A stretch of DNA of 31,199 bases from a bacterium. Lineage in GTDB: Bacteria; SM23-31; JAUVVT01. Location of the stretch: contig JAUWXV010000013.1 of the NCBI GenBank assembly GCA_030616165.1, positions 1-31,199 on the forward strand, in the 5' to 3' direction. The translations under genes and the position numbers were made by a program. The notes below the pieces were generated by a model. That model saw nothing but the letters and a program-made list of their open reading frames with translations. It searched no databases and was not told the origin of the DNA. This document shows positions 15,803-24,748 of the stretch, piece after piece (the first letter of the stretch is position 1; every line of letters begins with the position of its first letter).

Positions 15803-17467
15803 ATGATTAAGACGAAATATTGCAGTATAATATGGTTTTTATGCCTCTTTATGACAACTTTTTTATACTGCGAAAAGAATGGCAATGCTGTTCCGAATGG
15901 TGTATCAGACATCTCCTATGATGTTGTTGTTTATGGTGGAACATCCGGCGGCGTGGTTGCGGCAGTTAAAGTCGCCCGTATGGGCAAGTCCGTCGTATTG
16001 ATCGAGCCAGGCAAACACCTGGGTGGCCTAAGCAGCGGCGGTCTGGGTGCCACCGACATCGGCAACAAAGCGGCAATTGGGGGAATATCCCGCGAATTTT
16101 ATCAACGTATTCGTAAACACTATTCGAAAGACTCAGCATGGCGGCAGGAAAAACGTAGTGAGTTCCAGGGAAGGGGACATACTGAAGGAGAAGATGCCGC
16201 ATGGACTTTTGAGCCGCATGTTGCTGAGAAGGTCTTTAATGACATGATTCTTGAAGCTAAGGTTAAAGTTGTATATAGGGAGCGGCTCGACCTCAAGAAG
16301 GGTGTGAAGAAAAATGGGACGGGCATAACAGAAATAGTGATGGAATCAGGGCGGAAATTCCGTGGGAAAATGTTTATTGACGCCACCTATGAAGGTGATT
16401 TGATGGCTAAGGCGGGTGTGTCCTACACTTTTGGTCGCGAGGCTAACTCAAAGTACAATGAAACTCTCAGCGGTGTGCAGGTCAAACATTCTACACATCA
16501 TCAATTCATAAAACCTGTTGATGGATATATCATCCCAGGCGACCGTTCTAGTGGTTTGCTTCCCGGCATCAATTCTTCAATTGAAAAAGACGGCACCGGG
16601 GATAAGCGGATACAGGCATACTGTTTTCGTCTCTGTGCTACCGATGTACCTGAAAATCGTGTTCCATGGCCCAAACCGAGAAATTACAGTCCGATGCGAT
16701 ATGAACTTCTGTTGCGTAACTTTGAGGCAGGCGACCACCGCATTCCATGGAATCCGGTCATGATGCCAAACCGAAAAACCGACTCAAACAACAACTTCGC
16801 TTTCTCCACCGACAACATCGGTATGAACTATGACTATCCCGATGGCGACTACGAAACTCGCCGCCTTATTATCCAGGAACATGAGGACTATCAGAAAGGG
16901 CTAATGTGGACGCTTGCTAATCATCAGCGTGTGCCGCAGAAGATCCGAGAGTATTTTCAGAGGTGGGGGTTGTCCAAAGATGAATTTGTTGATAACGACA
17001 ACTGGCCGCATCAGCTTTATGTGCGGGAAGCCCGTCGTATGGTCAGTGATTATGTCATGACACAGCATAACTGTCAGGGACGAGTGGTGGCTGAAGATCC
17101 AATAGGACTTGCCGCCTACACAATGGATTCGCACAACATACAGCGCTACGTTGATGAGAATGGTTATGTCCGTAATGAGGGTGACGTGCAGGTTGGCGGT
17201 TTTCCGCCATACCCCATATCTTACCGTTCAATCGTGCCCAAAGAGTCCGAGTGTACTAACCTTTTCGTACCAATGTGCCCGTCATCTTCTCACATGGCTT
17301 TTGGCTCAATTCGTATGGAGCCAGTATTTATGGTGTTTGCTCAATCATCAGCGACGGCCGCCATGCAGGCTATTGAAGAAGGTGTGGCAGTACAAAAGAT
17401 CGACTATCTAAAGTTGTCTCAGCGCCTGTTGGCTGACAAACAGGTTCTCAGTTGGCTAACACGTTAA
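15803..17467 (+). CDS. FAD-dependent oxidoreductase (FAD_oxidored family), 554 aa
   Basis: The start at 15803 has an AAGGAGAAAG site. The N-terminus is hydrophobic with FLYC23 at its end, possibly an imperfect lipobox, so the enzyme may be exported. The Rossmann FAD-binding motif VVVYGGTSGGVVAA (41-54) is followed by LIEPGKHLGGLSSGGLG (66-82) with Glu67 or Glu68 as ribose ligand. Later conserved parts include FIDATYEGDLMAKAGVSYTFGRE and, near the C-terminus, YPISYRSIVPK, FVPMCPSSSHMAFGSIRMEPVFM. Members of this family occur in glycan-utilisation loci of FCB and planctomycete bacteria, where their substrate is usually unknown. It follows the sulfatase by 207 bp in the same direction and is probably part of the same glycan module. 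Confidence 0.88.
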   Translation: MIKTKYCSIIWFLCLFMTTFLYCEKNGNAVPNGVSDISYDVVVYGGTSGGVVAAVKVARMGKSVVLIEPGKHLGGLSSGGLGATDIGNKAAIGGISREFYQRIRKHYSKDSAWRQEKRSEFQGRGHTEGEDAAWTFEPHVAEKVFNDMILEAKVKVVYRERLDLKKGVKKNGTGITEIVMESGRKFRGKMFIDATYEGDLMAKAGVSYTFGREANSKYNETLSGVQVKHSTHHQFIKPVDGYIIPGDRSSGLLPGINSSIEKDGTGDKRIQAYCFRLCATDVPENRVPWPKPRNYSPMRYELLLRNFEAGDHRIPWNPVMMPNRKTDSNNNFAFSTDNIGMNYDYPDGDYETRRLIIQEHEDYQKGLMWTLANHQRVPQKIREYFQRWGLSKDEFVDNDNWPHQLYVREARRMVSDYVMTQHNCQGRVVAEDPIGLAAYTMDSHNIQRYVDENGYVRNEGDVQVGGFPPYPISYRSIVPKESECTNLFVPMCPSSSHMAFGSIRMEPVFMVFAQSSATAAMQAIEEGVAVQKIDYLKLSQRLLADKQVLSWLTR

Positions 17468-17798
17468 CATGTGGGAGAGATAGACATACTATTCTACATT
17501 AAGGCATGATAAAAAATGTGAATTTTATAATTCTAATTTCTATCAGTTTCTTCATAATAGATACAAAATTGCAGATGAAATGAGTAACCGTTAAGTTGAT
17601 GCATTAGTAAAGCATGAAAGGATAATCAGGCAAAATGCAGCTGAAAATGCATACGAGAAACATTTAAACCAATATTTACAAAAATTTAGTTAGGGTTTAA
17701 TGAGTGAGCCTATGACGATTTGTAGAAAAAGAGAATTTCAGCGGCTTGGGATTGCACATTAATGGTGTAGATTGCCTATAAAAAAGAAGGAGGAAAGC
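17468..17798. other. Intergenic region, oxidoreductase / GH2
   Basis: 331 bp. Most of it is the uxaE 3'-end remnant (17484-17693). The rest contains the AAGAAGGAGGAAAGC ribosome binding site of the GH2 gene. Confidence 0.7.
17484..17693 (+). pseudogene. Degenerate copy of the 3' end of uxaE
   Basis: The sequence reads S-T-L-R-H-D-K-K-C-E-F-Y-N-S-N-F in the frame from 17484, matching STLRHDQKCELYNSNF of the intact uxaE (13630 onward). Homology at DNA level, clearly above 70% by eye, extends over nearly 200 bp. An in-frame TAA at 17592-17594 and a one-base deletion near 17670 make it non-functional. Only the last 69 codons exist; no upstream part is found before it. Confidence 0.85.
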
Positions 17799-20600
17799 AT
17801 GAATAGAACAGGAATAATGTTCACCGTGATTCTGGCTGGCATCATTTTTTACACTGTACAAGCCGTATTGGCCCAGACTACGCAGAAGATATACCTTTCC
17901 GGCTATGGAAATGATGACGCCATACCATGGGAATTTTACTGCACAGGCGGTCGAAACAGCGGCGCCTGGACCACTATCCCGGTACCTTCCCATTGGGAAT
18001 TCCACGGCTTCGGAACATACCACTATGGTCATGCATACGACAAGGATGAATTCAACAAAGAACAGGGGATATACAGAAAAATATTCACAGTCCCAGCATC
18101 GTGGGCAGGCAAGAGAATCCGGATCGTTTTTGAAGGTTCGATGACCGACACAGAGGTGTCAATTAATGGCAAGTCAGCAGGGCCAAAACACCAGGGGAGT
18201 TTTTACCGTTTCAAATATGATATCACTGAACTGATCAGGATCGGCACCACTAATCTGTTGGAGGTTACTGTGAGTAAGAAGTCTTCTAACAATAGTGTTA
18301 ATCTTGCCGAACGCAAAGCTGACTACTGGATATTTGGCGGGATATATCGCCCGGTGTACTTGGAAGTAATGCCGTCTCAATTTATCGACTGGACCGCCAT
18401 TGACGCTCACGCCGAAGGGATGTTCTCCATTGATGTATACCTTAAATACATCTCCTCTGCCGACAATGTCACAGCCCAGATTTTTGATGTGGATGGCTCT
18501 GAGCTCGGCGGGCAGTTCAGCACAAAGATATCCATTAACAAGGAAAAAGTTACCCTTCGCACAAAGGCTACCGGCCATAAGAAATGGAGTGCCGAGACAC
18601 CCAATCTTTACAAAGTAGAACTCACTTTAGGGAAGGGTAAGACGGCAATTCACACTGTTACCGAACGCTTCGGTTTTCGCACTATTGAGCTCCATCCGGG
18701 AGAAGGAATATTCCTTAATGGCAGTAAAATTTGTCTCAAGGGTGTTAACCGCCATAGCTCCTGGCCCAATTCGGGCAGATGTCTCAGCCGTGAAATCAGT
18801 TACAACGATGTGCGGTTGATCAAGCAGATGAATATGAATGCCGTGCGAATGTCTCATTATCCGCCCGATGTTCATTTCCTCGAAGCCTGCGATGAACTCG
18901 GCCTGTATGTGCTTGATGAACTGGCCGGCTGGCAGAGGCCAGCTTACGATACAGAGGTCGGCGAGAAACTGGTCAAAGAGATGGTCGTCCGTGATGTCAA
19001 CCACCCCAGTATCTTGTTTTGGGATAACGGCAACGAGGGAGGGTGGAACTTTGAGTTGGATGATGATTTCGCATTGTATGATCCCCAGAAACGAACTGTA
19101 ATTCATCCTTCATCTCGAAATAATCCACCAAATCCATTCAATAATATCGACACTGACCATTATGAGAGTTATGCAGGCGTAAAGAGGAAACTAAGTAGTG
19201 GGACTGTTTTCATGCCAACCGAACACCTACATGGCTTGTACGACGGCGGGCACGGCGCAGGGCTGAATGACTTCTGGAAGCTTATGAGAAACTCCCCTCT
19301 TGGTGCAGGTGCGTTCCTGTGGGTTTTTGCTGATGAAGGCGTCGTGCGGACCGATAAGAACGGCTGGATTGACGTTGACGGCAACCATGCCCCGGATGGT
19401 ATTCTCGGACCATATCGCGAAAGAGAAGGCAGTTTTTACACCATCAAGGAAATCTGGTCTCCAGTCCAGATTGATATGGAGACGCTGCCGGCAGACTTTG
19501 ACGGCACGGTCACGGTCGAGAACCACTATGACTTCAGGAACCTGCACGATTGCAGTTTTGAATGGCAGTTTGTAGATTTTCACGAGCCTCGCAGTTCATC
19601 CACGGGCCACGAGGTCAAAGCAGGCGGACGAGTTCCTGCCCCATTTGCACAGCCAGGGTCAAAAGCCACCATAAAAATCGACCTTCCAGAAAATTGGAAA
19701 AGCAGAGACGCCTTCTACCTCTCTGCAATTGACTATACGGGCGAAAAACTCTGGACTTGGACATGGAGCCTGAAAAAGCCTATAGACTACCTAAAGACCA
19801 TTATCAAGGAAAAACGCGGGAAAGTTATTGCCACCGAGAAAGATGACTTTCTAATCCTCTCTGCCGACAAACTGGAGGCAAAGTTTGAAAAGACTACCGG
19901 GAAACTTGCCCGTGTTAGGATTGGGAACAGAGAATTGTCGTTTGGTAATGGTCCTAACTTAGTAAAGAGTTCTAATTCTACGTCGAGTAAGAGCTCTACT
20001 ATAGTAACACATAAGAGCGAGGATAGCAACTACGTATTAGAAGTCAAGAATGCCGGTGGGTTTGAGTACCTGCAATGGAAGATGCATGCCAGTGGGTTGC
20101 TGGAACTGAACTACCGATACCAACTATCTGGAGAGCTCGACTTCTTTGGCATTACGTTCGATTGTCCCGAAAATCAAATGCTGGGCATGAAATGGCTGGG
20201 TAAGGGACCTTACCGTGTTTGGAAAAACCGAATGATGGGAACAATGTTAGATGTATGGCAGCGTTACTACAATGACACCATGCCTGGTGAGTTGTGGCAG
20301 TATCCCGAATTTAAAGGATATTATGCGAATATGCACTGGGTGGTCTTCCAGACCCGGAATGGGCCCATCACTGTAGCCACTGATACAGAAAATCTATTCT
20401 TTAGGGTGTACACTCCACGTAACGGTGAAGATCCAAGATACACAGCCGTATCTTTTCCAAGAGGCGACATTTCGTTTCTGCATGCTATCCCGCCAATAGG
20501 TACGAAGTTTAAATCTGCCAAGGAATACGGGCCAGAAAGCCAGAAAAATAAGGCAGATGGAATATACGAAGGTAACCTGTATTTCCGATTTGGGGATTAG
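17799..20600 (+). CDS. GH2 family glycoside hydrolase (beta-galactosidase-like), exported, 933 aa
   Basis: ATG at 17799 is chosen over an in-frame TTG at 17772 because AAGAAGGAGGAAAGC directly precedes it and a signal peptide (1-25, ending VLAQ) then begins properly. Domains in order: jelly-roll sugar-binding domain (about 55-195, GIYRKIFTVPASWAGKRIRI), Ig-like domain (200-290), TIM barrel (295-560) beginning GFRTIELHPGEGIFLNG and LKGVNRHSSWPN, then C-terminal beta domains. Acid/base Glu413 lies in WDNGNEGGWN and the probable nucleophile Glu475 in PTEHLHG. Standard LacZ residues are altered (CEYAHAMGN is replaced by TEHLHGLYD), so it is a distant GH2 whose substrate could be galactoside, glucuronide or galacturonide. 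It follows the oxidoreductase on the same strand. Confidence 0.88.
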   Translation: MNRTGIMFTVILAGIIFYTVQAVLAQTTQKIYLSGYGNDDAIPWEFYCTGGRNSGAWTTIPVPSHWEFHGFGTYHYGHAYDKDEFNKEQGIYRKIFTVPASWAGKRIRIVFEGSMTDTEVSINGKSAGPKHQGSFYRFKYDITELIRIGTTNLLEVTVSKKSSNNSVNLAERKADYWIFGGIYRPVYLEVMPSQFIDWTAIDAHAEGMFSIDVYLKYISSADNVTAQIFDVDGSELGGQFSTKISINKEKVTLRTKATGHKKWSAETPNLYKVELTLGKGKTAIHTVTERFGFRTIELHPGEGIFLNGSKICLKGVNRHSSWPNSGRCLSREISYNDVRLIKQMNMNAVRMSHYPPDVHFLEACDELGLYVLDELAGWQRPAYDTEVGEKLVKEMVVRDVNHPSILFWDNGNEGGWNFELDDDFALYDPQKRTVIHPSSRNNPPNPFNNIDTDHYESYAGVKRKLSSGTVFMPTEHLHGLYDGGHGAGLNDFWKLMRNSPLGAGAFLWVFADEGVVRTDKNGWIDVDGNHAPDGILGPYREREGSFYTIKEIWSPVQIDMETLPADFDGTVTVENHYDFRNLHDCSFEWQFVDFHEPRSSSTGHEVKAGGRVPAPFAQPGSKATIKIDLPENWKSRDAFYLSAIDYTGEKLWTWTWSLKKPIDYLKTIIKEKRGKVIATEKDDFLILSADKLEAKFEKTTGKLARVRIGNRELSFGNGPNLVKSSNSTSSKSSTIVTHKSEDSNYVLEVKNAGGFEYLQWKMHASGLLELNYRYQLSGELDFFGITFDCPENQMLGMKWLGKGPYRVWKNRMMGTMLDVWQRYYNDTMPGELWQYPEFKGYYANMHWVVFQTRNGPITVATDTENLFFRVYTPRNGEDPRYTAVSFPRGDISFLHAIPPIGTKFKSAKEYGPESQKNKADGIYEGNLYFRFGD

Positions 20601-20989
20601 AACAATGGGGAAATATAACAAGTCCTAAAAATCTAAGTAACACTGTATCCTAAAAAAAGAAAATAGGGACAAACGATATTTTCTTTGGGAAAGGAGAAGT
20701 ATCTTTTTAACAAAATAATTCGGAAAATTGAATAGCACATTTTCTTTGACTACTTTCTTTTTTTAAAAGAAAGTAGAGAGTTCATAATAGGTTTCTCTAT
20801 GATATTTTTATTAAAAGTAGAATTTCTGTCAAAGTCTATAATAAAAATACATATAAATCTTATTGATGGTTTATCACATATTATTTTTCATTGACAAACA
20901 TCAAATATTATATTATATTTTTTAATTTAAAATAAAAATTTTATCAGGATTATTCATTATTTGAATTAATCTCAAATTTAATAAAAAAG
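20601..20989. other. Intergenic region after GH2
   Basis: 389 bp, AT-rich, with two hairpins: AAAGAAAATA/TATTTTCTTT (20656-20686) and a perfect 12-bp stem (20750-20776). No gene. The amidotransferase gene that follows has only a weak A/G-rich site before its ATG. Confidence 0.5.
20750..20776. terminator. Perfect 12-bp hairpin, possible terminator
   Basis: CTACTTTCTTTT / AAAAGAAAGTAG with a 3-nt loop. The stem is AT-rich and no U tract follows, so termination function is uncertain. Confidence 0.35.
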
Positions 20990-21685
20990 ATGAAAATTGC
21001 TGTATTAGATCTTCATCGTTGGATAAAAAATAAAGTGTATGAATCAGTAAAAATCGCAAATACTTTAAGAAACTATTTTGATGGTGAAGCTGCTATCTTC
21101 GAGATGATACGCATCATTCCACCTGAGATTAACCTCAATGAATTTAGCGCTATTTTGGTAAGTGGTTCAGACTCCACTCATATTGAAAAGTACCGTGGAT
21201 ATAAGATTACGCGAGAAATTGTAGAGAAAGCATGGAAGCAATCTATCCCTGTTCTGGGGGTATGTGCTGGGAGTCAAATGTTGGGAAAAATGTGGGGACT
21301 CCACACAGAATTTATGGACAAGCCTGAAGTGGGATGGTATGAAATTGAACTGACTGATAATGGGATGAAAGATGAATTATTCAGTGGACTGCCCAAAAAA
21401 TTTGTATCTTTTGAATGTCATATAAAACGAATTTATGAAGATGAAAGTGAAAATATAAATATCTTGGCAAGAAGCCAAAACTGTATTCAAGCCGTTAGAT
21501 ACGATAAATATGTTTGGGGCATGCAGTTCCATCCTGAAGATACCATTGAGGAGGGAAATGAACAGATAAGGAAATATGACCGCCGTGAACCATCTTCAAA
21601 ATCAGCAATTCATTCCCCCGAAAAACTTGTCGGCAGAACTGTTTATAAAAATTTTATTGAAATTGCAAGAAAGAAGAAACAATAA
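20990..21685 (+). CDS. Class I glutamine amidotransferase-like protein, 231 aa
   Basis: The fold is that of a stand-alone GATase domain. The nucleophile elbow GVCAGSQMLG contains Cys92; His181 and Glu183 in MQFHPED complete the triad. Oxyanion-type VSGSDST (58-64) replaces the usual SGGP loop. GMP synthase-like GATase proteins of this length often supply ammonia to a partner synthase or act on gamma-glutamyl compounds; no synthase partner is adjacent, so the role is unknown. No signal peptide is present. The base composition is AT-rich like the host backbone. ATG at 20990 has a weak AAAAAAG leader. Confidence 0.85.
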   Translation: MKIAVLDLHRWIKNKVYESVKIANTLRNYFDGEAAIFEMIRIIPPEINLNEFSAILVSGSDSTHIEKYRGYKITREIVEKAWKQSIPVLGVCAGSQMLGKMWGLHTEFMDKPEVGWYEIELTDNGMKDELFSGLPKKFVSFECHIKRIYEDESENINILARSQNCIQAVRYDKYVWGMQFHPEDTIEEGNEQIRKYDRREPSSKSAIHSPEKLVGRTVYKNFIEIARKKKQ

Positions 21686-21880
21686 GATTACATAAAAATT
21701 ATATAATCCAAAGAAAAATCTTGCCTCTCCTAATAAGATAGCTCACATAAGCCTAACCTTCACCACTGAGCATAGTAGAAACTACTTAACCTTTGAAAAT
21801 CCTCAAACCTTCAAAAGTAATCCTGATGCAAGTTTCTAATGTAGTTTTACGAAAATAGTATGATTAAATTTTTTAAAGAG

Positions 21881-21967
21881 TGTCATGCTAAATCCTGTGC
21901 TGAACTTGATTCAGTATTATTTCAGTATCTATTGTAAATTAGATTCCGAAACAAGTCTTGAATGACA
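21881..21967. repeat. 87-bp palindromic dispersed element
   Basis: It begins TGTCATGCT and ends GAATGACA, with inner arms CAGTATCTA / TAGATTCCG and AACTTGATTC / GAAACAAGTC. The wording matches TGTCATnCTGAACTTGTTTC-type palindromes common in Bacteroidota and relatives; whether it is mobile is unknown. Confidence 0.6.
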
Positions 21968-22088
21968 TAATATTGTTTATTGAACTAAATCAACACATGT
22001 TTTAAATCATATTATTTAAGGAACGCAACACTAGTTGTTTTAAATATATTCTAACTATTAAAGAGATTGATACATTCCGTGTTATAAC

Positions 22089-22141
22089 AGGCTATCTGCA
22101 GTATAACACTCTTGTATATTTTACTTTAGTTTCTTATTTAA
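22089..22141. repeat. Flanking direct repeat, downstream of PHP gene
   Basis: AGGCTATCTGCAGTATAACA and the T-rich stretch after it match 23442-23489 at most positions. The pair brackets the PHP gene. Confidence 0.55.
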
Positions 22142-22198
22142 CAATTGATTGTACTATTTAATATGACTTCTCTGACTATTTTTTAAAATTTTTTGGTT

Positions 22199-23374
22199 TT
22201 ATTTCTTTTTAATCGGAATAAAATCAACGTTAATAATTAATTCCACAGGGAGACCTTCTTCTGGTGCAATCAAGAGGTTTTTTACTTTATACGGGATATG
22301 TATATTTTTCCTACCTGAAAGTCTTCCTGATTTTCCACGAATTTGAAATAATACAGTTTTATCTGCATAAAGGGTGATATTTTCTGGAACCGATATGTCT
22401 TCTACTTCTCCATCTACTGTTAATTCAAAACTTATATCGGAATTATTGCTGATTTGAATATATACACGACTTCTTCCTCTAATTGTAACATCGGAGTTAC
22501 TTATTTCAACTGACTCATTAAAAATTGGTTTTAAATATTTTTCTTCACCGATAAGAGTATTTTCATGATATACGATTGTGCGTCGCGCGAAAAGAGCCTC
22601 TTTAAGGGCTTCTTCAGTTTTTTCTTTGACTAATACAAGAGTCATAGGTCTGTGTTCCCCACTATTAAAATCATAAACCATATTTACAGGGTCATGAATA
22701 TCCGAATTGCCTAACATTGTTAAATTCTTTTCCAAACACCATTTATGTGCGAGAGGATAGTAATCCCTTTCGTTTACAATCTCGATTCCATGCATCCAGC
22801 CTTTTTCATACAATTCGGTATGCTCCGGGTACCAAATTGATATACCTTCTGGCTGCTGTCCCCGCCATCCTGGATGATTCCAGAAAACGAATGCACCCTG
22901 TTCGACAGCGGCTTTCACGGCATCATTGTAATCTTCAGTATCCAATGGATTTGGGTCTTTCAAGAAGATGGTATTCAGATGACCGGGTGGCTCACCCCTG
23001 GTTATTTCAGCACCTCTGATAATCATCAAACCTGATGCTTCAGCATCTCGTAGTGTTAATTCGTATGACCTGTTGAAATTAGTCGGGATATCATTTTGGT
23101 GGGGTTGATACTCAATATGGTCTGTGATTGAAAATGCATCCAGACCTTCTATCCATGCTTCCTGCGGGCGAATGGGCGGCCATACATCACCATCCGAAAA
23201 TACCGTATGTATGTGAAAATCGCATTTCATTGTGATATAACCGGGTATATCAGGAATTTTGGGCTCAGTCCTTACTCTAATTTGACAATCACTATCAACT
23301 GGAAAAATTAATATTAAAAGTGAAAATATCAGAAATGTTAATAGAAAACGCTTACTAAAAGTATAGACTTTCAT
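22199..23374 (-). CDS. Exported PHP-domain metal-dependent phosphoesterase, 391 aa
   Basis: A signal peptide (1-30, hydrophobic run LLTFLIFSLLILIF) precedes a PHP domain. Metal ligand motifs are DFHIHTVFSDGD (52-63, His54, His56, Asp61), ITDHIEY (His86), GAEITRG (Glu123), FWNHPGW (His167) and GNSDIHDP (Asp225, His227). This is the full PHP metal set, so a metal-dependent phosphodiesterase or phosphatase is likely; similar proteins are annotated as Sb-PDE-type phosphodiesterases. The last 120 residues look like a beta-sandwich (VYIQISNNSDISFELTVDGE). The periplasmic substrate is unknown. The start at 23374 is weakly supported (AGGAGATATATA). The gene is isolated between two short direct repeats. 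Confidence 0.86.
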   Translation of the reverse strand: MKVYTFSKRFLLTFLIFSLLILIFPVDSDCQIRVRTEPKIPDIPGYITMKCDFHIHTVFSDGDVWPPIRPQEAWIEGLDAFSITDHIEYQPHQNDIPTNFNRSYELTLRDAEASGLMIIRGAEITRGEPPGHLNTIFLKDPNPLDTEDYNDAVKAAVEQGAFVFWNHPGWRGQQPEGISIWYPEHTELYEKGWMHGIEIVNERDYYPLAHKWCLEKNLTMLGNSDIHDPVNMVYDFNSGEHRPMTLVLVKEKTEEALKEALFARRTIVYHENTLIGEEKYLKPIFNESVEISNSDVTIRGRSRVYIQISNNSDISFELTVDGEVEDISVPENITLYADKTVLFQIRGKSGRLSGRKNIHIPYKVKNLLIAPEEGLPVELIINVDFIPIKKK

Positions 23375-23900
23375 TATATATCTCCTATGATTATTTAAGT
23401 TTTACCAAGTAATCTTATATCAGAAAAAATACAGTCTAATAAGGCTATTTGCGATATAACACCCTCGGATATTTTATTTTTTTATTTAATTTTGCTACTT
23501 TTTACTACAATATATTTGCAATATCTTCTATGAGTTTACAACATTTAATATAAAATTTCAATAAAAAAATAAAAATATTTATAATTATATCAAAACCCAA
23601 TTCTCTATTGCAATGTACTTAGAGTGGATTAGCCAGTGCTTTCTTAAAAATCATAAAATTCTCTGTCATCAACCTTTCGGCTTTTTAGAAAATTTAAAAA
23701 TATTTCTTGATAACCTTATAATTTTTCATTAATATCATACGTTGTTTTATTAATAAAATATAAGCTTTTTTGCTTCAATATTTTAATAATTTAATATTGT
23801 ACATTATCTTATTTATAAAAAACGAAAGAGTATTGGACTGCAGATTGCAGTCTAATTGATAGTAGGCGACCAAGTTACAAAGAAAAGGCGAGGTTTACTT
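23375..23900. other. Intergenic region PHP / methyltransferase
   Basis: About 525 bp, mostly AT-rich and non-coding. It has the second direct repeat (23442-23489), a perfect 7-bp hairpin GACTGCA-GAT-TGCAGTC (23836-23852), and GTTACAA at 23874 that might be a secondary cassette insertion site. Confidence 0.45.
23442..23489. repeat. Flanking direct repeat, upstream of PHP gene
   Basis: Partner of 22089-22141 (AGGCTATTTGCGATATAACA and following T-rich stretch). Confidence 0.55.
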
Positions 23901-24518
23901 GTGTCTGACAGTATCTTCAAAGTTATTTTCTTAGTCGGTTTTGTAGTGGGATTTATAATCCGGGGGGTATTTGTATTCTGGATACAGTTTAATAGACGAA
24001 GCAAACAGAATATAATTATTGTTGACCGCAAAACAGGGCTTGATAAGCTGCTGTTGTTTTATTCTTCCATGGGATTTATTGTCATACCTCTTTTTTATTT
24101 ACTATCACCGAGACTGGACTTTGCGGATTATCACTTGCCAACATGGGCTGGCTGGGCGGCTGGCTTGGTTGGTACGGCTGTCTTTGCTATGGCGTTGTTG
24201 TTGCTTTGGAGGTCACATGCTGACCTTGGGCGTAACTGGTTGCCAACGCTGCAAATCAGGGAGGAACAATCGCTCGTGACAAAAGGTGTTTTCCACTATA
24301 TCCGGCATCCAATGTACACTGCGCACTTGCTATGGGGAATTGCTCAAGCGTTGTTACTGCAAAACTGGATTGCAGGTTTTGCCATGCTGGTGACTATCCT
24401 TCCTTTGTACTTGGTGCGGATTCCACGTGAGGAAAAGATGATGCTTGAGCACTTTGGGGAAGAGTACCGTTTGTACATGAACCGAACCGGCCGAGTCATT
24501 CCGCTTCTTTGGAGGTAG
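23901..24518 (+). CDS. Isoprenylcysteine carboxyl methyltransferase-family membrane protein, 205 aa
   Basis: GTG at 23901 is preferred over an upstream TTG at 23856; it lies close to a GGCGAGG stretch and starts a membrane protein properly. Four or five membrane segments are visible (about 5-29, 49-67, 82-103, 140-170). The ICMT/PEMT-like SAM-binding signature is present: GVFHYIRHPMYTAHLLWG (129-146) and REEKMMLEHFGEEYRLYMNRTGRVIP. It should methylate a small molecule, lipid or thiol; bacterial members have no isoprenylcysteine substrate and mostly unknown targets. An attC-like site starts 27 nt after the stop, and its GC content is above the neighbours, so it appears to be a transferred integron cassette. 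The 5' cassette boundary is not clear. Confidence 0.85.
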   Translation: MSDSIFKVIFLVGFVVGFIIRGVFVFWIQFNRRSKQNIIIVDRKTGLDKLLLFYSSMGFIVIPLFYLLSPRLDFADYHLPTWAGWAAGLVGTAVFAMALLLLWRSHADLGRNWLPTLQIREEQSLVTKGVFHYIRHPMYTAHLLWGIAQALLLQNWIAGFAMLVTILPLYLVRIPREEKMMLEHFGEEYRLYMNRTGRVIPLLWR

Positions 24519-24544
24519 TTCATTATTCTAACCAAAACAGGAAT

Positions 24545-24679
24545 GCCTAACAAACGCGTACAGCCGATTTAACCGCAGGCCGATTTTGGTATAACGGAGT
24601 CGCTCGCTTAAACTGATTTGGTAATTACAAAATGTAGTGCTTGTAAATGGTTGAACCGCTGAAGCGCAGGTCATTAGGT
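24545..24679 (+). other. attC-like site after the methyltransferase gene, 135 bp
   Basis: It starts with GCCTAAC (consensus RYYYAAC) and ends ATTAGGT, one base off GTTRRRY. The arms CGCGTACAGCCGATTTAACC and GGTTGAACCGCTGAAGCG pair with extra bases on the 5' side, as expected for attC. The A in place of the core G suggests the site is old and may no longer recombine. Confidence 0.65.
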
Positions 24680-24748
24680 GGACACGCTCTCACCTAAAAC
24701 TTCATTATGTTGAAATTATAAATTATTCAGAAATATTGATACAATTTT

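Larger units (their letters stand above)
21686..22198. other. Intergenic region with palindromic repeat element
   Basis: 513 bp without a gene. It contains a MITE-like palindrome (21881-21967) and one member of a direct-repeat pair (22089-22141) that flanks the PHP gene. Confidence 0.55.

Noticed and set aside
17772-17798. Upstream TTG start for the GH2 gene
   Set aside because: The ATG at 17799 has an excellent ribosome binding site and begins a proper signal peptide; the extension would be lysine-rich and cover that site.
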